A stretch of DNA of 64,000 bases from Morinoia aosen. Its lineage: Eukaryota > Arthropoda > Malacostraca > Amphipoda > Talitridae. The notes under the pieces are model-generated. The model saw only the letters and a list, made by a program, of their open reading frames with translations, did no database searches and was not told the DNA's origin. Each line of letters begins with the position of its first letter. The stretch's first letter is position 1. A program made the position numbers and the translations under genes. Positions 31,230 to 42,469 of the stretch are shown here, piece by piece. Location of the stretch: contig CM059559.1 in the NCBI GenBank assembly GCA_030386875.1, positions 62,386,392-62,450,391 of the forward strand, given 5' to 3'.

Positions 31230-31861
31230 CGAAAGGGTCAACTAAAGTCTTTCGACGGCGCGTGAGTCGTACAGGTTCATCGAAGAATTTCTGTAGTTTT
31301 CAGAAAAAATTTTTGGATGTGCTTATCACACAGTCGTAGAAAATGTTTTGCTCTTTCGTTTGAGAGTAATTTGAAGTCAATAGGTGCATTCTTTCAAAAG
31401 TTACGAGTAGTGGACTTAGGTCTTTCGACGGCGCGTGAGTCGTACAGGTTCATCGAAGAATTTCTGTAGTTTTCAGAAAATTTTTTTGGATGTGTTTATC
31501 ACACAGTCGTAGAAAATGTTTTGCTCTTTCGTTTGAGAGTAATTTGAAGTCAATAGGTGCATTCTTTCAAAATTTACGAGTAGTGGACTCAGGTCTTTCG
31601 ACGGCGCGTGAGTCGTACAGGTTAATCTAAGAATTTCTGTAGTTTTCAGAAAAAATTTTTGGATGTGTTTATCACACAGTCGTAGAAAATGTTTTGCTCT
31701 TTCGTTTGAGAGTAATTTGAAGTCAATAGGTGCATTCTTTCAAAAGTTACGAGTAGTAGACTAAAGTTTAAAGTTGCGCGAGTAGGACTCAAGAAATTCT
31801 CCAGAAATTCCTGTACTCTTCACAAACCGTTTTTGAACCGTCTCGGCTGAGGCCTGCCGGT
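31230..31861. repeat. Right terminal inverted repeat with ~172-bp tandem units
   Basis: About three units (each with the stretch gacggcgcgtgagtcgtaca) are followed by a ~110-bp unique terminus ending CCTGCCGGT at 31861. It is the inverted counterpart of 16359-16882, with a different number of units. Confidence 0.9.
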
Positions 31862-32077
31862 TCCTCGGTGTTTATCTGGAAAGATGATGCAAATGAAAAT
31901 AAGTCAGATTATCACCAAATTCGGTTGTATGAATATACGGCTGCAAAATATCATTAAATTGTCCTTGAACAATGCGCAATCTGATAAAGATCTTTCAATT
32001 TTGTCCACACCAATAAAAACTTACCTTAGACATAAGCTTCTTGGCCATGTTCGTCTGAGGGCGGAGCCACGGAGAAA

Positions 32078-32219
32078 CGCTCGTAGCGAGCGTCAAAAAA
32101 TCCCAACGAATTTCCCGAGCGTGCCGCTCCGCTCCGCGCCGCTTGTCGTGTGAACAGCCAAGCGTTTTTGCATTCAAATATGTACAAGCATTATTGCCGC
32201 TCCGCTCGTAGTGTGAACT
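32078..32219. repeat. Harbinger-like GC-rich terminal sequence, orphan
   Basis: It contains gccgctccgctcgtagtgtg (32197 onward) and gccgctccgctccgcgccgc (32121 onward). In reverse these match the left terminal region of the Harbinger element (cactacgagcggagcg near 5948 and the following GC-rich stretch). No transposase lies between. It could be a non-autonomous Harbinger end or the displaced right end of the 5.9-kb element. Confidence 0.55.
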
Positions 32220-32260
32220 ACCAGCGTTGGTTAATCCTGCGGCGCTTGGCAGTTGGGCGC

Positions 32261-32350
32261 GTGGAGGGAGTATATATGGAGGGAGCATAGCCGTCTGGGA
32301 AGAGAACCAGTTTTTGAGATTTCTCTTATTTCTGCGGTAAGCAATAGCCA
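32261..32350. mobile_element. Left end of the 11-bp-duplication element family (copy 3, partial)
   Basis: gtggagggagtatatatgga and the following ~70 bases match 2650-2740 closely, then similarity stops near aatagcc. No right end follows. Either a truncated copy or the start of a longer relative. Confidence 0.75.
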
Positions 32351-33384
32351 TGGTACACGGAAGGAGGTAGCGGCAAACCAGTCTTTTAACGAATCGTGCT
32401 GCGTGCGAGTGACATCATGGCATCGCACCATTAGCAGCGCCGCTTACATCGCATCTAGCAACACTGCTAACCCGAAATCTGGCATTACTGTAAGCGAAGC
32501 GTTACTTGTACGACAATCTGGCATGCCGTTCAAAGGAATTGTGATCGAGTCAAGTGAAGTGAAATGTCGCTGCCTCACGTTAAATTAAATAATTGTTCCT
32601 TAATTTAATGTCGGAGTAATTCTGAAAATCTACGCAAGATATTTCAATGTGCTGGATTCAATTTTGAAGAATAAATTTTTCCGAGTTGAAACATTTACTT
32701 TAATTTTAATTATTAACTCTTATTTGTGTTAGCAGCAGCCATTTCAAAAAGACCGACTATACCAAAAAATCCTATAAGCATTCAAGACTCACATTTCAAT
32801 GAAAAGTGGTGCTGTGCTGTTGTTATATGATGACTGGAGTTTGGAACTGGAAGGTAAGAAATTAAACTTTTTATATTATTTTAATGTAATTTTAAAAGGA
32901 TGGCTCATAACTGATTTTTTTTCAATGGATGAAGTTGCATCTCTTTATCAAAGCTTTGAAACCATTCCAATTAAAACAGTTCAAATTTGATATGCTAGTT
33001 CCATGGAAAAATGCTGTTGACTTGCCTGAAATTTAAAATACAAAGGAAATAAAAAATAAGAAAATGACGTGCTAGTTACAATTCAATGCCGAAAAATGAC
33101 ATAACTGCTTATTTTCGATTTTTTTTAATACCTTGGAGTTTTTCATTCCAAAAAGGTGACCTAAATCTTGTGGTAGGGTGCTATCAGCTTCATTTGTATC
33201 TAAATTTCTGTGTGTAAATTATTCTGGATGTAGGATGTGATGTCAAATTTTACCAGGTTTACAATAAGAAAAAACTTAACTGGTAGGCTATTGTTCAAAA
33301 TTTGGATAAATTTTTAGAACAACACACTAATCGATTTTCAAAATTTTTTTGCTTGAATCATGGTAATCACACCAAACTAAACAA
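32351..33384. other. Unassigned DNA with a weak exon-like segment
   Basis: ATG at 32799 opens a short frame (MKSGAVLLLYDDWSLELE) reaching a consensus donor, AAG/GTAAGA, at 32854/32855. It could be a first exon, but its phase does not join directly to the exon at 37948 and no product is recognised. The rest is AT-rich without genes. Confidence 0.3.
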
Positions 33385-34215
33385 CTTTTCTTCTATGCCA
33401 TTTCTGGTGCAAATGGGTAAATGTTGAGGAGTTGACCATAATTGATTTTTCACTATTGGGTGCCTAAACATAGTTAATTATGTGTAAATGAACAACTTGG
33501 TCAATATTGAGTTTAATGTTTTCAACGATTTTCATAAGTTCGTAGCTATAGATAGGTAATATAGTCGATTTTAAGACGTTTTACGCGAATGGCAATGTGG
33601 CCGGAAAGGCTTAGTTTTCGAGTTATTTAAGTTTGAAGTTATACTAACGGCGCTCCTGAATGGCCTTTTTTGCGCAAAAACAGTCATTGTTTTTGCAATG
33701 AAAAGGGAAGCTAAGCCCCTATTACAAACGTAAAGAGGTTGGGTCGTGAGGGGTAGGCACAGTTCTTTCAGTGAAAATTATGAATAAAGGTTTCTAGTGA
33801 CGTTTGTTTACATCGACTCGACGATGGCTGCCGCCATCTTCAGTACCGGTTGGCGCCATGGCGGCAGCCACCTGGGCGTCGATGTAAACAAACGTCTCTA
33901 GAAACCTTTATTTATAATTTTCACTAGAAGAACTGTGCCTACCCCTCACGACCCAACCTCTTTACGTTTGTAATAGGATGTTAGCTTTCGTTATTAATTA
34001 AATTACGCTAGCCGCGCGCGCTTCCATGGCGCGCACAAGCCAGCTTCAAAGTTTAATTATTTGAAAATAACGCATCGGGGGGCAGAATGTCATTCATGTA
34101 AAACATTCTTAAATATGTTCCTTTATTGATTCTTTGCAACGAAATTATGAAAATTGTTGACAACATTAAACTCAATATTGACCAACAACTTTTCTTCTAT
34201 GCACTTTCCGTCGGA
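33385..34215. repeat. Large palindrome 1, centre near 33848
   Basis: The inner arms 33716-33837 and 33858-33978 are near-identical inverted copies (tggctgccgccat and atggcggcagcca at the centre). Weaker inverted similarity continues outward to about 33385 and 34215 (cattaaactcaatattgacc and its complement). Non-coding; a foldback-type element is likely. Confidence 0.85.
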
Positions 34216-34360
34216 AATAATTATTGAACGAGTTATAGGAATGAATTACTTACCGCAACTGTAGTGTTTGGAGTGGGAAGTAATTAAGTATTCAACTTTG
34301 AAGTTTGCTTTCGCAGCAATCGCGCCAAATTAAATAAATAACGGAAGCTAACACCCTATT

Positions 34361-34690
34361 ACAAACGTAAAGAGGTTGGGTTGTGAGGGGTAGCCACAGT
34401 TCTTCTAGTGAAAATTATAAATAAAGGTTGTAACCGACCCATTACGTCGAATGATCGAGTGTGTGCAAGCGCGCCAAAAAGAAGGGGAAGACCCCAAAAT
34501 GGACTCAACGACATGGGGGAAGACTCGAATGGACTCGCCCGTTAACGGAAACGTAATCAATAGATTAAAATGACATAATCACTAGCAGAACTATAATAAT
34601 CACTAACTAGCAGAATGACATAACCACTAGCAGAATTCACTAGCAGAACTGTGGCTCCCCCTCAAGACCCAACTTCTTTACATTTGTCGT
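34361..34690. repeat. Palindrome 2, same family as palindrome 1
   Basis: Arms of about 60 bp at 34361-34425 and 34628-34690 (the ctattacaaacgtaaagagg sequence and its inverted, diverged copy). The centre includes unrelated sequence (34430-34625). Confidence 0.75.
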
Positions 34691-34925
34691 AGGGGGTTTG
34701 CTTCCCTTATTTATTTTTTCCCGCCTCAAACACTGGAGTTCCGGTAACTCATTTACCGCTATAACTTGTAAAATACTCATTTGCAACGGAAAGTGCATTG
34801 GAGAAAACTTCTTTATTTTGATTTCATCAACAATATTTAGGCATCCATAAGTGGAAAATCAATTATGGTCAACTCAACATTTACCCAAACGTGTATTTAC
34901 TTAACATTACCTAAAAAATTATGGT

Positions 34926-35345
34926 CAATATGTATTTTAGGTGCCTCACGGAAATGAATAATTCCGTTCCAAGTAATCACTAAAGGAACACATTTATAAA
35001 CGTTTTACATGAATGTCATTCTGCTCGCTGACGCGTTTTTTAGGAGTTATTCAACTTAGAAGTTATAGGAGCGTCGCTCATGAACTGTCTTTCTCGCGCC
35101 AAAGGAGCGTGCGTTCCAACAACGCAACGAACGCGGCAGGCAGGAGAAAAGTTGTTTTCGCAATATATTGCGTAATTTATTATTTGCTAACCCTCCAGAC
35201 CTGAGCCCACTTCTTGGATGTTTGAGTTAAAAACAAAAGAAAGGTTATGTTAAAAACGTTTATAAATGTGTTCCTTTAGTGATTGCTTGGAACGGAATTA
35301 TTAATTTCCGTGAGGCACCTAAAATACATGTTGACCAAAATTTCT
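34926..35345. repeat. Palindrome 3
   Basis: Arms of about 90 bp: 34926-35010 (ggtgcctcacggaaat and on) and 35250-35345 in inverse. The loop has sequence similar to the mid-arm of palindrome 1 (gttttac..gaatg.ca; gaagttata). Possibly fragments of one large nested foldback. Confidence 0.75.
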
Positions 35346-35429
35346 TTTCTTATAAATAACTTGCTGACAGTAGGCCTACTTTACTTAAAATTTACAGACC
35401 AATTGCACTGGCTGACACTGTATGTAAGA

Positions 35430-36160
35430 TTTTTTTGTGTTATTTTGAATGAGAGAATGAAACATTTAGTTGAGGAATTCGGAGTAGTGGGACTTCTCCC
35501 AGGACTCCAAAACAGAATGGTGTTACGCAAAATAGCCGTGGGAAAGATAATCTGTTTGTAGTGAGTGAAATAATTGAGCAAATGAGTAAGGATGATAAGA
35601 AGGTGTATTTAGCATTCCTGGATATTGAGAAAATGTATGACATAGTGGATTGTGGTAGGCTCATTGAAATTTTGAGAAAAGTTGTGTTTAGCCAAAAGAT
35701 AGAAAATATTGTACAAAGTCTGTAGGAGAACACAAGTGCTATCTACAGATTAGGAAATTTGGAAACAGGGCAAGTGAGGAGTGTTAAAGGAGTTAGGCAG
35801 GGCTGTACTCTGTCTCCCCAGTTGTTTGGATTGTACACAGAAGAATTGGTAGTTTGACTCAAAATGAGAAGCTTCGAATTGAAAGTTGGTAAGAAGAGAC
35901 TTAGCTGTTTGTTGTATGCTGATGATATTGTGGTTAGTGAACATGGTCATGAACTACAAAGGAGGCTTAACATTGTAAATGGATATAGTACAGATTTTAA
36001 GATAAACTTTGGTGCTGATAAAATTAGGGTTATGGTTATAAACAGAGATGAGACTGATAGCGACAGACTGTGGAATATTGGGGAAATCAGAATAGGTAGA
36101 ACAGAAGAATACAAATATCTAGGTTGTATGATAAATGGGACAATTTCATTATGAAGTGGG
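35430..36160 (+). pseudogene. Non-LTR reverse transcriptase relic
   Basis: In shifting frames the plus strand reads RT motifs in order. AFLDIEKMYDIVD has the first catalytic Asp; RSVKGVRQGCTLSPQLFGLY is the canonical RQGCxLSP block. LSCLLYADDIVV is the YADD active site near 35917, and INFGADKIRVMVINR and EEYKYLGCMIN are the downstream blocks. In-frame stops occur before ENTSAIY and after YTEELVV. LINE family is not determined. Both ends are lost. Confidence 0.85.
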
Positions 36161-37440
36161 ATAATTCCATAAAAATTGGCATTTATGTACCTATGTTTAA
36201 AGTGTTTATAAACTTTTACCCATTTCTTTCTCCAATAATCAGGAATTTGTTGCAGTTTTTTGGAAATATGTCTGTCAGTGGATCTGACAATCCACCGGTG
36301 TCTACTAGTTTCTAGTCTGTTGATTTGTTCATGTGATGAACTGTTGCTCTTATAGTTGGAAGATGTTAAGAGTACATTTTGGACTGTTTATATTATGAAT
36401 TTAGGTAACTTTTTTGGCAATAATGCGTTGGTTGCTGCTTTTAGTATTAAGTATTTTAAGTATTAACAAACTTCAACCTTTTTTTGAACCTGTGTTATTG
36501 AGTGTATTATTGACTCAAACTGCTCATTATAATCCGATTACTTACATGTTGACGACATTCATTATGTATAAAATAGGTAGTAATTCTTGGATGTTAAGAA
36601 AAATAGTAGAAAACTATTGAAATTTGGAAATGAAATATATCAGTAGACATCCTGTTATACATATTTTTCTTTTCATGTATTGGGTAGTATTGTTTTTGAG
36701 AATCTATATCCATAAGTACCCCCATAATGATAGCTCATCATGGGTGACTCTTGTTAGTTATGATATTAGAATTAAGGAAATATTGTGCATAGATTTCCAG
36801 TTATTATCCACACTGTAGCATCTTTTAATTTCATGCCAAATATGAGTTCTGCACACTTAATGACTTATAGAGTACTCCATTAAGCTGTGTTTTCACTGCA
36901 AATGGTGCAGCTGCAGCCATTGTTTAAGATTCATCTATACATATGCTTGGTATCTATATTTTCATAATTCAAATTTGACTAATCCATATTAGTGGATATA
37001 AAAATTATGAAACATTTCTTTTTGCAAGTTGGTTCTTCATAAAAGCTAGTTGATCTTCATAATAAATTCAGTACGAAGAGTTGACAACAAAATTCCCTAA
37101 TTAAATTTCAATCTGTCAATGACTTACTGGGCCTTCATTTTAAGAGCCCACTTTTACTGTAAGTGTTGTAAGTGTTTAGTTATCTAATTGATTCTGATGA
37201 ACTTTTTCTTCGTAGAGAATTGCAACATCTCTAAGTGTAGTTTAAAAATATCTAATACATTAATCCATGACAAGGTTTGTTATGTTCATAAGCTAAAGAT
37301 TAAATCCATTTAACTTTTGTTATCAAGAGTGTTTAAAGATTCTTCTAGGTTCCTAATGGTATAGTTTTTCTCTTCCAAGGTAATTCTTTTTCAAAATTTA
37401 AATTTAAATTCTTCATTAGCTTTGTCAGATTGTATTGAGT
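36161..37440. other. AT-rich DNA, no gene recognised
   Basis: No recognisable frames or repeats between the RT relic and SINE copy A. Short frames (36414-36620, 36624-36818) are hydrophobic but AT-driven. Confidence 0.4.
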
Positions 37441-37454
37441 TCTTTTTAGTATTT

Positions 37455-37785
37455 CCCCTCATGGGTATACAACTATTGTATCTATGGGAATTAGCGCTCC
37501 CAGGGAAACAATGTGAGGGCCCGAACTAAAGGTTATGAAGGCTTTTTTTTTGTTAATATAACACTTTTTTGGGGTCAATGCTGTCCTGTTTTTTTCAGCA
37601 CCTACTACTTTCTTCTTCAACTTTGATCTTGTTTCATGAACTTCTTTCCCATCTTACTGTTTCTATGCCCTTCCTGCATAGATTCCACGTAACCTTAACT
37701 CCATACTAAATGGTGCCTTCTTCCTTCCTCTCTTTGGATCTCATTTGTTGAGGATAGGGAGGCTTAAACTAATAATCTAATATAA
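37455..37785 (+). mobile_element. SINE-like retroposon, copy A
   Basis: The ~330-bp unit begins cccctca.ggg.ataca and ends in a taatctaat-type tail. The 12-bp target duplication tctttttagtat is at 37441-37452 and 37786-37797. No internal frame. Its copies share the order: 5' block (aactattgtatctatgg), central block (ctgctgtcctgttttt) and 3' block (ccatactaaatggtgcctt). Confidence 0.8.
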
Positions 37786-37947
37786 TCTTTTTAGTATATT
37801 TGAAAACTCATTAAAATTAAGTGTTGTCATTTAGGGTCAATATTTTTGTTTTTATATGTTCATTCAAGATTTCATTACAGAGAGAGACTTAATTTTTACA
37901 TAAAGTGTTGCTACATACTGTTTCATATGAATTTTTTTATTTTTCAG

Positions 37948-38093
37948 GACATGGAATTGACATGCCACCCAATCAAGCTGCTGATCACTCACTGCTCTTC
38001 TCTGTCTCTCCTCTCATTCGAGCTCCTCCTGCTTCCAATTGTGAGACAGCTCCTGACGAGCAATTAAGAGAGACCTTGGGCTGTTTAGCAGAG
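37948..38093 (+). CDS. Candidate host-gene exon, product unknown
   Basis: A 146-bp segment is bounded by a strong acceptor (tttatttttcag) and a donor (gag/gtgaga). One frame is open throughout and reads HGIDMPPNQAADHS near the start and DEQLRETLGCLAE at the end. The segment ends in phase 0, which matches the next candidate exon at 39231. The peptide is acidic and Ser/Pro-rich and I do not recognise it. The segment is free of known repeats. Inference from splice signals and phase only. Confidence 0.4.
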
Positions 38094-38399
38094 GTGAGAC
38101 GAGTCTGGTAACCCGCTAAGGAATACATGCATGTCAGAATAAAATTTAAGATGTCCAGATTATAGACAGATTTTCTCGACTCAGACTCAATTATTAGGAG
38201 TCTTATTAAATAGAGTTTTTCATTTTTTACACTTATTCTTTAAAAGTTTTCAAAAATGTGGGCTTGGATTATTATTTAATGTCTCTCAAAAATCTAAATA
38301 TATTAGACAACATTCAATGTTAGAGAGGAATTGTGGGAAATAGAGTGCATAAACTTAGACTTTGTTTTAAGCCATGTATTTCACACTTCTTTGCCTATT

Positions 38400-38570
38400 A
38401 CTATCAATTTTTTTTCTTTTTCCCCTTATATCTTATTTCCTCTATGATACCCCACATTGCGTTCTTTTATTTACTCACTAAATGGTGCCTTTCTCCTGCC
38501 TCTCCTCTAAACTCGCTTTTTTTAGCGGTTAAGGAGGCTTGAACTAACATATAATCTAATCCTAGCTTTT
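38400..38570 (+). mobile_element. SINE-like retroposon, diverged partial copy
   Basis: It resembles only the 3' half of the SINE-like unit (cactaaatggtgcctttctcctgcc and the tail ...ataatctaatcc). No clear target duplication. Confidence 0.5.
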
Positions 38571-38652
38571 TGTCTCTTTTCTTCTCTTTCACCATTGAGA
38601 CTCCTTATAGTTTTAAATTTAATATTATGCTACAGTTTATCATCTCCATTTC

Positions 38653-38993
38653 CTATCAGAGGGAGACAACTATTGTATCTATGCGAGTTAGCGCGCCCAG
38701 GAGGACAATGTGAGGGCACAAACGGAGAGTTAGGTAGGCCTTTTTTGTTGAAATAAAAAGCTTTTGTTGTGTTAAGAGCCATCTTTTTTCGGTTAACTGC
38801 TGTCCTGTTTTTCAGCAACTACTACTTTCTTCAACTTTGATCTTGGTTTATGAACTCATTTCTTATGTTATTGTTTTAATGCCTTTTCTGCAAAAATTCT
38901 GCGTTCCCATGACTCCATACTAAATGGTGCCTTCCTCCTTCCTCTCTTTGGGTCGCTTTTGTTATGGATAGGGAGGCTTAAAATAACTAAGAA
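38653..38993 (+). mobile_element. SINE-like retroposon, copy B
   Basis: Nearly full-length copy with a 15-bp target duplication, tatcatctccatttc, at 38638-38652 and 38994-39008. It lies in the putative intron between the exons at 37948 and 39231. Confidence 0.82.
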
Positions 38994-39230
38994 TATCATC
39001 TCCATTTCTTCGTATACTTTTCAAAGGTACTTCCTGTTCAGCGTAGTTCTTCACAACTGATCCCTTTTTCTAATTGCGCTCGCCTGCATCACAATTATCA
39101 TATTAGCTCCATTTTCTCTAACAGATTTAAATCTGCACTCTTAACTGCAACTGAAATGCTTGCTTATGATGCGAAAGACTTCATTAAAAAAAATTGTCAA
39201 CTTGAGTTCACATTTGATCTTGTCTTTCAG

Positions 39231-39362
39231 GTGCCGGAAGAAAGTGAAGTAATTCCACTTATCATTGAGGTGTCTGAAGAGGAACGAAAGGCTGCAGTGG
39301 TGTTCAACGGAGCCACCGATATTGGAGGAAGTTTTCCTTTTTTGGAAGTGGAAGAGATTTGA
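39231..39362 (+). CDS. Candidate last exon of the same unknown host gene
   Basis: A strong acceptor (gatcttgtctttcag) precedes GTG CCG GAA, in phase 0 with the donor at 38093. The frame encodes 43 residues (EESEVIPLIIEVSEEERKAA in part) and ends at TGA 39360-39362. Joined to the previous exon it would give an acidic C-terminus of about 90 residues. No family recognised and no poly(A) signal identified nearby. Confidence 0.4.
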   Translation: MPEESEVIPLIIEVSEEERKAAVVFNGATDIGGSFPFLEVEEI

Positions 39363-40101
39363 AGCCCCCAAACAAGATTTGAAGGGCCAAACAAGAATTG
39401 CATCTGAGGCATTCTGCAGCATGCAAAGTGCTGCTGTAATCAGTTATCCTGTAATCTGATAACTGATGTCCTGTAACTTCTGCATTAAACCATTACTATA
39501 CAAATGGGGTGGCAAATACATATTTATTATATTGATAGGCTTATTGTTGATAAAAATTTTGCCGAGCACAAGTTCTAATGGAGTAGTCAATTGTGTTGTT
39601 ATGTTTGGTATGCTGGCGTGAATGAAAGTAATTACCCCCACCTCCTCTACCTTCCCTTCTTTCATATCGGAAAGGGCTGAAGTAATTCTTCAATTATATG
39701 TTATGGTGCTGTTTTAACAATGATTCTTGAAAACATATAATTCCTGGCTGATGTTGATCAATAAGCAAGTGAAGGTAAGGTAGTTTTGCAAGGTATCCTT
39801 TTAGATTCCATTGTAGGATTGTTAAGTTCATGCTTGACTGATGAGAGAGGTAACAATTAATTGTGTGAGTAACTCGGAATTTAGTTCACCAGCTTCTAAT
39901 ATATTTTCTATTTCTTTTAGGCTGTCGATTTTTCAGTAATAGTGTTTGCTAGTAAGATTTTGATAATAGCAGGGAGAAGTTGGATGGTTAGATTTTTAAA
40001 GCAGCCCACTATTTGTTTCTCCTGGGAAATTTTCGGCAGATGTGGTGTTGCATTTGAGTTGTTTGCATCTCTTAATTGAGATTGTCTTTCTAGCATGTTC
40101 C

Positions 40102-40461
40102 GCCCCTCAGGGGGATACAACTATTGTATCTATGGGAATTAGCGCTCCCAGGGGAACCATGTGAGGGCCCGAGCTAAAGGTTAGGTAGGCTTCCTTTTTG
40201 TTGTAATAAAATAGGTTTTTGTTTTGTTACGGACCATCTTTTTCGGTTCACTGCTGTCCTGTTTTTCAGCACCTACTACTTTCTTCTTCAACTTTTTCTT
40301 GTTTCATGATCTTCTTTCTTAGCTTTCTGTTTCTGTGCCCTTTCTGCATAGATTCCACGTTTCTTTAACTCCATACTAAATGGTGCCTTCTTCCTTCCTC
40401 TCTTTGGATAGCCTTTGTTGCGGATAGGGAGGCTTAAACTAACTAATAATCTAATCTAATC
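40102..40461 (+). mobile_element. SINE-like retroposon, copy D
   Basis: Full-length copy with a 14-bp target duplication, ttctagcatgttcc (40088-40101 and 40462-40475), splitting the gag tail of the LINE relic. It ends in ctaataatctaatctaatc. Confidence 0.88.
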
Positions 40462-41289
40462 TTCTAGCATGTTCCTGTGAACTGGAGGATAACCAGAGGC
40501 AACATCAGTCTCAGGCAATGTATTTGAGCCCAGGGAAAAGTGTTGGCTTCTTCTAGTGGCTTGTTTTGGTGTAGATTGATTCCTGCAGCTTTGGCTGGTT
40601 ATCATCTGCTTATGTTTTTTGTTAGCGAAAAAGCAGAACCACCTCTTCTGAGAGGTGGTTATGTTGTCAAGTGGGTGTGTACTATAAGATCGGGTTACAG
40701 CTGCATATGTATTCCGAGAGAAATTCTGCTGTTGTGGCTGAGTCAGAGCCGGGAATGTGTGCTGTGATTCGAGGGCAATATATTCTTCAGTGTTCATCTA
40801 TAGTTGGTTTTTTGTTGTTGAGAGTAGATGGCACGTGATTCATTAAAAGAAATATTTTTGCTGGCTTTGATTTTCCAAATTTCGTGTTCTTGGACATATG
40901 TTGGACAGTTTTTGGAGTTTGCAGAATGATTCCCTTTGCAGTTAGGGCAATGGTAGTTGTCTGATTTGCAGCTTGCTTCATCATGTTCTGCTGATGAACA
41001 GTTTCTGCAAATTTTTTGCTCCGGCAGGTGGAAGCGGTATGCCCCATTTCCAACATTTTGTGCAATGGATTGGGTTTGGATAGAAAGGATGGACTTTGTA
41101 ATTAAAATATCCTGCCTTAATCTCCTTAGGGCATTCTTTTCTTAGAAAAGTCAAAACGAACATAGGAGAGTCAGCTCGCTTTGGGTCCATGTACATTTTC
41201 CTGATACCTACTATTCCTGTAGGGGCAAGATGCAGCAGCTGTTCATCCAGAGACTCGCAAAGAAATTCAGGTGCATAAATCTTGTCACA

Positions 41290-41641
41290 CCCCTCAGGGG
41301 GTTACAACTATTGTATCTATGGAAATTAGTGCTCCCAGGGGGACTATGTAAGGGCCTGAGCTGAAGGTTAGGTAGGCTTTATTTTTGTTGAAATTGGTTT
41401 TTATTTGGTTACGGACCATCTTTTTTCGGTTCACTGCTGTCCTGTTTTTCAGCACCTCCTACTTTCTTCTCCATCTTTGATCTTGTTTCATGAACTACTT
41501 TCTCATCTTACTGTTTCTGTGCCCTTTCTGCATAGATTCCACGATCCCTTAACTCCATACTAAATGGTGCCTTCTTCTTTCCTCTCTTTGGATCGCCTTT
41601 GTTGCGGATAGGGAGGCTTAAACTAACTAATAATCTAATCT
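41290..41641 (+). mobile_element. SINE-like retroposon, copy E
   Basis: Full-length copy with a 13-bp target duplication, aaatcttgtcaca (41277-41289 and 41642-41654), inside the LINE gag relic. Confidence 0.88.
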
Positions 41642-42469
41642 AAATCTTGTCACATACAGTAGAGGCTCCTCAGGCTATTTGAGTATTAAAAGAGATTTTA
41701 TACTAGGATTTGGCTTCAAGTAATGTTTTTGTTTGTTCAAAGGTTTTTACTTTTATTATTAAGCTTCCTGTTTTTTTTGTATTCCACTTGCTCCACTGGG
41801 CCACAAATTTGATTGATTAGGCTCTGCACTCTGAATGGACTCAGTTTTGTTAGTTTGATCTGTTCATCTGTTGCAGAGATTATGACATGACTGGAAGAAT
41901 CAGGTATTTTATCTATTTTTCTGGCAGGTTCATATCAATTTTAGCAGATCTGGGTTGTGAGAAAGTTGTTGATTGTTTGTATATTGCTCTTGGTTGTTAG
42001 TAATGGTATCTACAGTTGTATTTAGAGACCTACCCCTAGGTATCACTGCAGATGGATTGCTCTCAAAGGACAAGTCAGTTCTACAAAACTCCAAGTTGTT
42101 GCTTAAGTTCCTTTTCTTTTTCCCATGAGCTTCTTTTTCTGCAGCTTCAAGGCTTTCATCCAAAGTTTGTTTTTGTGGATTAGTGGGCTCTTCAGTTTCA
42201 TTTGTAGCTGCTAATATTGCATTGTTGTCAAGACTTTAGTGCATTTGCATTTCTGATAAAGATGGTTGAGTTAGGGTAGTACTTTTGGATTACCTTTTGA
42301 ACTCCTGACTTTTGGATAACCTTTTTTGGAAGATTTTATCTTTCCATTTTCTCTTAGAATAGGTTGCGAATAATGATGCATTAATTTTTTTCCCCTTGGT
42401 GTTGCTAGACCCAGGGCCTCCAGGGATTTTTCTCTATTGGCCATTGGGTAGGTCAATCTTTCAAGTACT

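Larger units (their letters stand above)
16359..31861 (-). mobile_element. Foldback/NOF-type Mutator-like element with Ulp1-like protease and transposase genes
   Basis: The ends are inverted copies starting ACCGGCAGGCCTCAGCC (16359) and finishing with its complement (31861). The arms extend inward as ~172-bp tandem units (16471-16882 left, 31230-31765 right). Between them, both on the minus strand, are a Ulp1/SENP-like protease (17854-18843) and a NOF-like DDE transposase (27961-29864). A gypsy-class retrotransposon separates the two. Long inverted repeats built of tandem units are the hallmark of Drosophila Foldback elements, whose coding partner NOF is Mutator-related. The flanks lack a matching 9-bp duplication (cctgtgctg left, tcctcggtg right), which suggests rearrangement after insertion. 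The smaller element at 43553-51029 has the same ends and repeat unit. Confidence 0.75.

Noticed and set aside
32799..32854. First exon joined to the exon at 37948
   Set aside because: The splice phase creates an early stop on direct joining, so no link can be claimed.
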